7,588 nucleotides of DNA from a bacterium (GTDB lineage: Bacteria > Bacillota > Clostridia > Christensenellales > CAG-138), in contig JAQXRK010000207.1 of assembly GCA_029218485.1 (NCBI GenBank), forward strand, positions 1 through 7,588. Reading direction: 5' to 3'. The notes under the pieces were generated by a model, which worked only from the letters and a program-made list of their open reading frames with translations, did no database searches and was not told the origin of the DNA. This document shows positions 5,467 to 7,588 of this stretch, in pieces (position 1 is the stretch's first letter; each line of letters opens with the position of its first letter). The translations under genes and the position numbers were made by a program.

Positions 5467-7539
5467 ATGAAAGAGTATACCGCAAAGGACATTCGCAACA
5501 TCGGCGTATTCGGCCATGGCGGCGAGGGAAAGACGACGCTGACCGAAGCGATGCTGCTCAACGCAGGGCTGCTGGAGCGCTTGGGTAAGGTCGAAAACGG
5601 AACGACAACGACCGACTTCGATCCGGAAGAGATCAAGCGTACCATCTCCATCAATGCAGCGCTTGCGCCGTTGGAGTGGAAAAACACCAAGGTGAACATC
5701 ATCGATGCGCCCGGCTTTTTCGATTTCTACGGCGAAGTAACCGCAGCGATGGAGCTTGCAGACAGCGCGCTGATCGTTGTTGGTGCGGTTTCCGGTCCTG
5801 TTGTCGGTGCAGAGAAAGCGATGGCCATGTCGCAGAAGATGGGCAAGGCCCGCATGATGGTCATCAACCAGCTTGACCGCGAGAATGCCAGCTTTGAGAA
5901 AACGATGGCGGCCATCAACGAGAAGTTCGGCCCGTCCGTCGTTCCGATCCAGCTCCCGATTATCGAAGCCGGCGCCTTCAAGGGCTATGTCGATATCGTG
6001 CATATGACCGCCAAGCTGTTCGACGGCAAGGGCGAGAAAGAAGTGGAAATCCCCGCCAATCTCGCAGATGAAGCGCAGGATCTGTACGAGAAGCTGACCG
6101 AGGCCGCCGCCGAGAGCGACGAGGAGCTCATGGAGAAGTACTTCGAGGAGGGCGAGCTCTCCCGTGAAGACATTCTCAAGGGCCTTTCCGTTGGCGTTCG
6201 CGATGGCATCGTGACCCCCGTCTGCTGCGTTTCCGCCGCGCTGAATATCGGCGTTGCGACGCTGCTGGATATGATGGTCCACTATCTGCCCTCTGCGGAT
6301 CAGGCGAAGCCGAAGAAGGCGGTTGATGTCAAGACCGGTAATGAGATCGAGATCAAGGCCGATGGTCCGTTTGCCGCACAGGTGGTGAAGACCGTTATCG
6401 ATCAGTTCGGCAAATATTCGATCATCAAAGTGTACGGCGGCTCTCTCGACGTCAATGTGACGCCCTACAATGCCAATGCCGAAAAGCCTGAAAAACCGGG
6501 CACTCCGTACCTGATGCGCGGCAAGAAGACCGTTGCGATGGACAAGCTCAATGCCGGCGATATCGGCGCTCTGGGCAAGCTCCAGTTCACCGCTACCGGC
6601 GATACGCTCTGCGATGCGGCCAACCCGGTTCGCTTTGCAGCCATCGACTTCCCGGAGCCGTCCATAAGCCTTGCCGTTTCCGCTAAGAAGCAGGGTGAGG
6701 ATGACAAGGTTATCTCTGGCCTCAACCGCATCCGCGAGGAGGATCCGACCATCCGCATCGAAAAGAATGCGGAGACCGGCGACGTGCTGATCGAAGGCCT
6801 CGGCGAAATGCATATCGATGTGGTTTGCAGCAAGCTGAAGAACAAGTCCAATGTGGAAGCGTCGATTGCGGATCCGCGCATTCCCTATCGCGAGACCATT
6901 CGCGCATCGGCGGAAGCGGAAGGAAAGCATAAGAAACAGTCCGGCGGCAGCGGCCAGTTCGGTGTTGTGCAGATGCGCTTTGAGCCGGCCGATGAGGGCG
7001 TGGACTTTGAGTTTGTCAACGCGATCGTTGGCGGCGTCGTCCCGAAGGAGTACATCCCTGCGGTAGAAAAGGGTCTGCGCGAGGCGATGGTGCACGGCGT
7101 CTTGGCCGGCTATCCGATGGTCGGCGTCAAGGCTACGCTGTATGACGGAAAATACCATCCGGTCGACTCGAAGGAGGTTGCGTTCAAGTCCGCAGCGCGT
7201 CTGTCCTATAAGGCGGCCTGTGCAAAGGCTTCCCCGGCGCTGATCGAGCCAATCTATCGCTACGATATCTTCGTTCCCTCGGATTGCGTGGGCGACATCA
7301 TCGGCGATTTGAATCGTCGCCGCGGCCGCATGCTGGGCATGAACCCCGTGGACGGCGGTACCGAGGTCGTCGCGGAAGCGCCGCTGTCGGAGATGTTCAA
7401 GTATGCGACCGACCTGCGCTCCATGACGCAGGCGCGCGGTTCCTTCAAGAAGGAGTTCGTCCGCTATGAGGATGTGCCGGGCAACTTGGCGCAGAAGATC
7501 ATCGAGCAGGCGAAGCACGACGAAGAAGAGGACGAATAA
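5467..7539 (+). CDS. fusA2: Elongation factor G paralogue (EF-G-2-like translational GTPase)
   Basis: Ribosome-associated translational GTPase with the five-domain EF-G plan: G domain about 1-275, II about 295-385, III about 397-472, IV about 473-595, V about 596-675. Length, 690 aa, is normal for EF-G. The G motifs depart from canonical EF-G. The P-loop is GHGGEGKTT (16-24) instead of AHxDAGKTT. Switch I carries GTTTTDFDP (45-53) and ends RTISI (58-62) instead of RGITI. Switch II is DAPGFFDF (80-87), with Phe84 where EF-G and EF-Tu have the catalytic histidine. G4 is NQLD (134-137) instead of NKxD. The GTTTTD and DAPG-x-x-DF features recall Thermus thermophilus EF-G-2. Domain IV keeps QSGGSGQFG (491-499) and the tip HPVDS (564-568). 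The C-terminus is acidic (HDEEEDE). It stands alone with its own promoter and terminator, not beside rpsL, rpsG or tuf, so it is probably a second EF-G with a specialised or modulatory role. GTP binding is likely; translocase activity is uncertain. The symbol is by analogy. Confidence 0.93.
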   Translation: MKEYTAKDIRNIGVFGHGGEGKTTLTEAMLLNAGLLERLGKVENGTTTTDFDPEEIKRTISINAALAPLEWKNTKVNIIDAPGFFDFYGEVTAAMELADSALIVVGAVSGPVVGAEKAMAMSQKMGKARMMVINQLDRENASFEKTMAAINEKFGPSVVPIQLPIIEAGAFKGYVDIVHMTAKLFDGKGEKEVEIPANLADEAQDLYEKLTEAAAESDEELMEKYFEEGELSREDILKGLSVGVRDGIVTPVCCVSAALNIGVATLLDMMVHYLPSADQAKPKKAVDVKTGNEIEIKADGPFAAQVVKTVIDQFGKYSIIKVYGGSLDVNVTPYNANAEKPEKPGTPYLMRGKKTVAMDKLNAGDIGALGKLQFTATGDTLCDAANPVRFAAIDFPEPSISLAVSAKKQGEDDKVISGLNRIREEDPTIRIEKNAETGDVLIEGLGEMHIDVVCSKLKNKSNVEASIADPRIPYRETIRASAEAEGKHKKQSGGSGQFGVVQMRFEPADEGVDFEFVNAIVGGVVPKEYIPAVEKGLREAMVHGVLAGYPMVGVKATLYDGKYHPVDSKEVAFKSAARLSYKAACAKASPALIEPIYRYDIFVPSDCVGDIIGDLNRRRGRMLGMNPVDGGTEVVAEAPLSEMFKYATDLRSMTQARGSFKKEFVRYEDVPGNLAQKIIEQAKHDEEEDE

Positions 7540-7559
7540 GAAAAAAGTCAAACATGCAG

Positions 7560-7585
7560 CAGGGGGCAATCGCCCCCTGTTTTTT
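7560..7585 (+). terminator. Rho-independent terminator after the EF-G paralogue
   Basis: A perfect 8-bp, mostly GC stem, CAGGGGGC (7560-7567) and GCCCCCTG (7572-7579), with an AATC loop and followed by six T residues (7580-7585). It lies 20 nt after the TAA stop. The T-run is on the plus side only, so it is mainly a terminator for the rightward transcript. Confidence 0.93.
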
Positions 7586-7588
7586 GAG

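Noticed and set aside
5359..7569. A 736-codon open frame on the minus strand opposite the EF-G paralogue
   Set aside because: It is the mirror of a well-supported gene, its translation has no recognisable domain, and long antisense open frames are common opposite GC-rich coding sequence with biased third positions.
1..7588. Defence system, prophage, transposon, CRISPR array or RNA gene
   Set aside because: I looked for repeats, terminal inverted repeats, integrase or transposase motifs and tRNA/rRNA-like stretches and found none; coding and short control regions account for the whole window.

Overview
The window is a compact, fairly GC-rich piece of bacterial chromosome, most likely from a Bacillota (Clostridia-type) organism. 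The reasons are strong purine-rich Shine-Dalgarno sites, sigma-A-like AT-rich promoters in an otherwise GC-rich sequence, a PcrA-type helicase, a CtpA/CtpB-type S41 protease, and a Thermus-type second EF-G. The assignment to Clostridia is an inference from gene types and style; no rRNA or other marker is present. Every base is explained by six protein genes plus short control regions. I see no mobile element, CRISPR array, tRNA or rRNA.

Layout. (1) Positions 1-872, minus strand: the N-terminal 290 codons of a UvrD/PcrA superfamily 1 helicase that runs off the left edge. (2) Positions 873-989: a divergent control region. It holds an extended -10 element so close to the helicase ATG that the message may be leaderless, a small inverted repeat, and a near-consensus promoter facing right. 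(3) Positions 990-5348, plus strand: an apparent four-gene operon with gaps of 20, 11 and 2 bases. Its genes are a small 139-aa P-loop protein of unknown function, threonine synthase (thrC), a membrane-anchored S41 C-terminal processing protease with a PDZ domain, and a short-form S-adenosylhomocysteine hydrolase (ahcY family). (4) Positions 5349-5466: a promoter and leader. (5) Positions 5467-7539, plus strand: an EF-G paralogue of the Thermus EF-G-2 type with altered G motifs, followed by a strong intrinsic terminator at 7560-7585.

How the genes relate. ThrC makes threonine from O-phosphohomoserine. The ahcY product returns homocysteine from spent S-adenosylmethionine. Both touch the homoserine/methionine part of the aspartate family, so sharing a transcript is metabolically plausible. 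The P-loop protein and the protease have no obvious link to that pathway. The EF-G paralogue is separate, with its own promoter and terminator, and is not in the usual rpsL-rpsG-fusA-tuf setting.

Novelty. I do not see a defence system or other clearly new multi-gene system. The points most worth a second look are the uncharacterised P-loop protein that heads the operon, the EF-G paralogue lacking the usual switch II histidine and the NKxD lysine, the short SAHH that might use S-inosylhomocysteine, and the possibly leaderless helicase gene.
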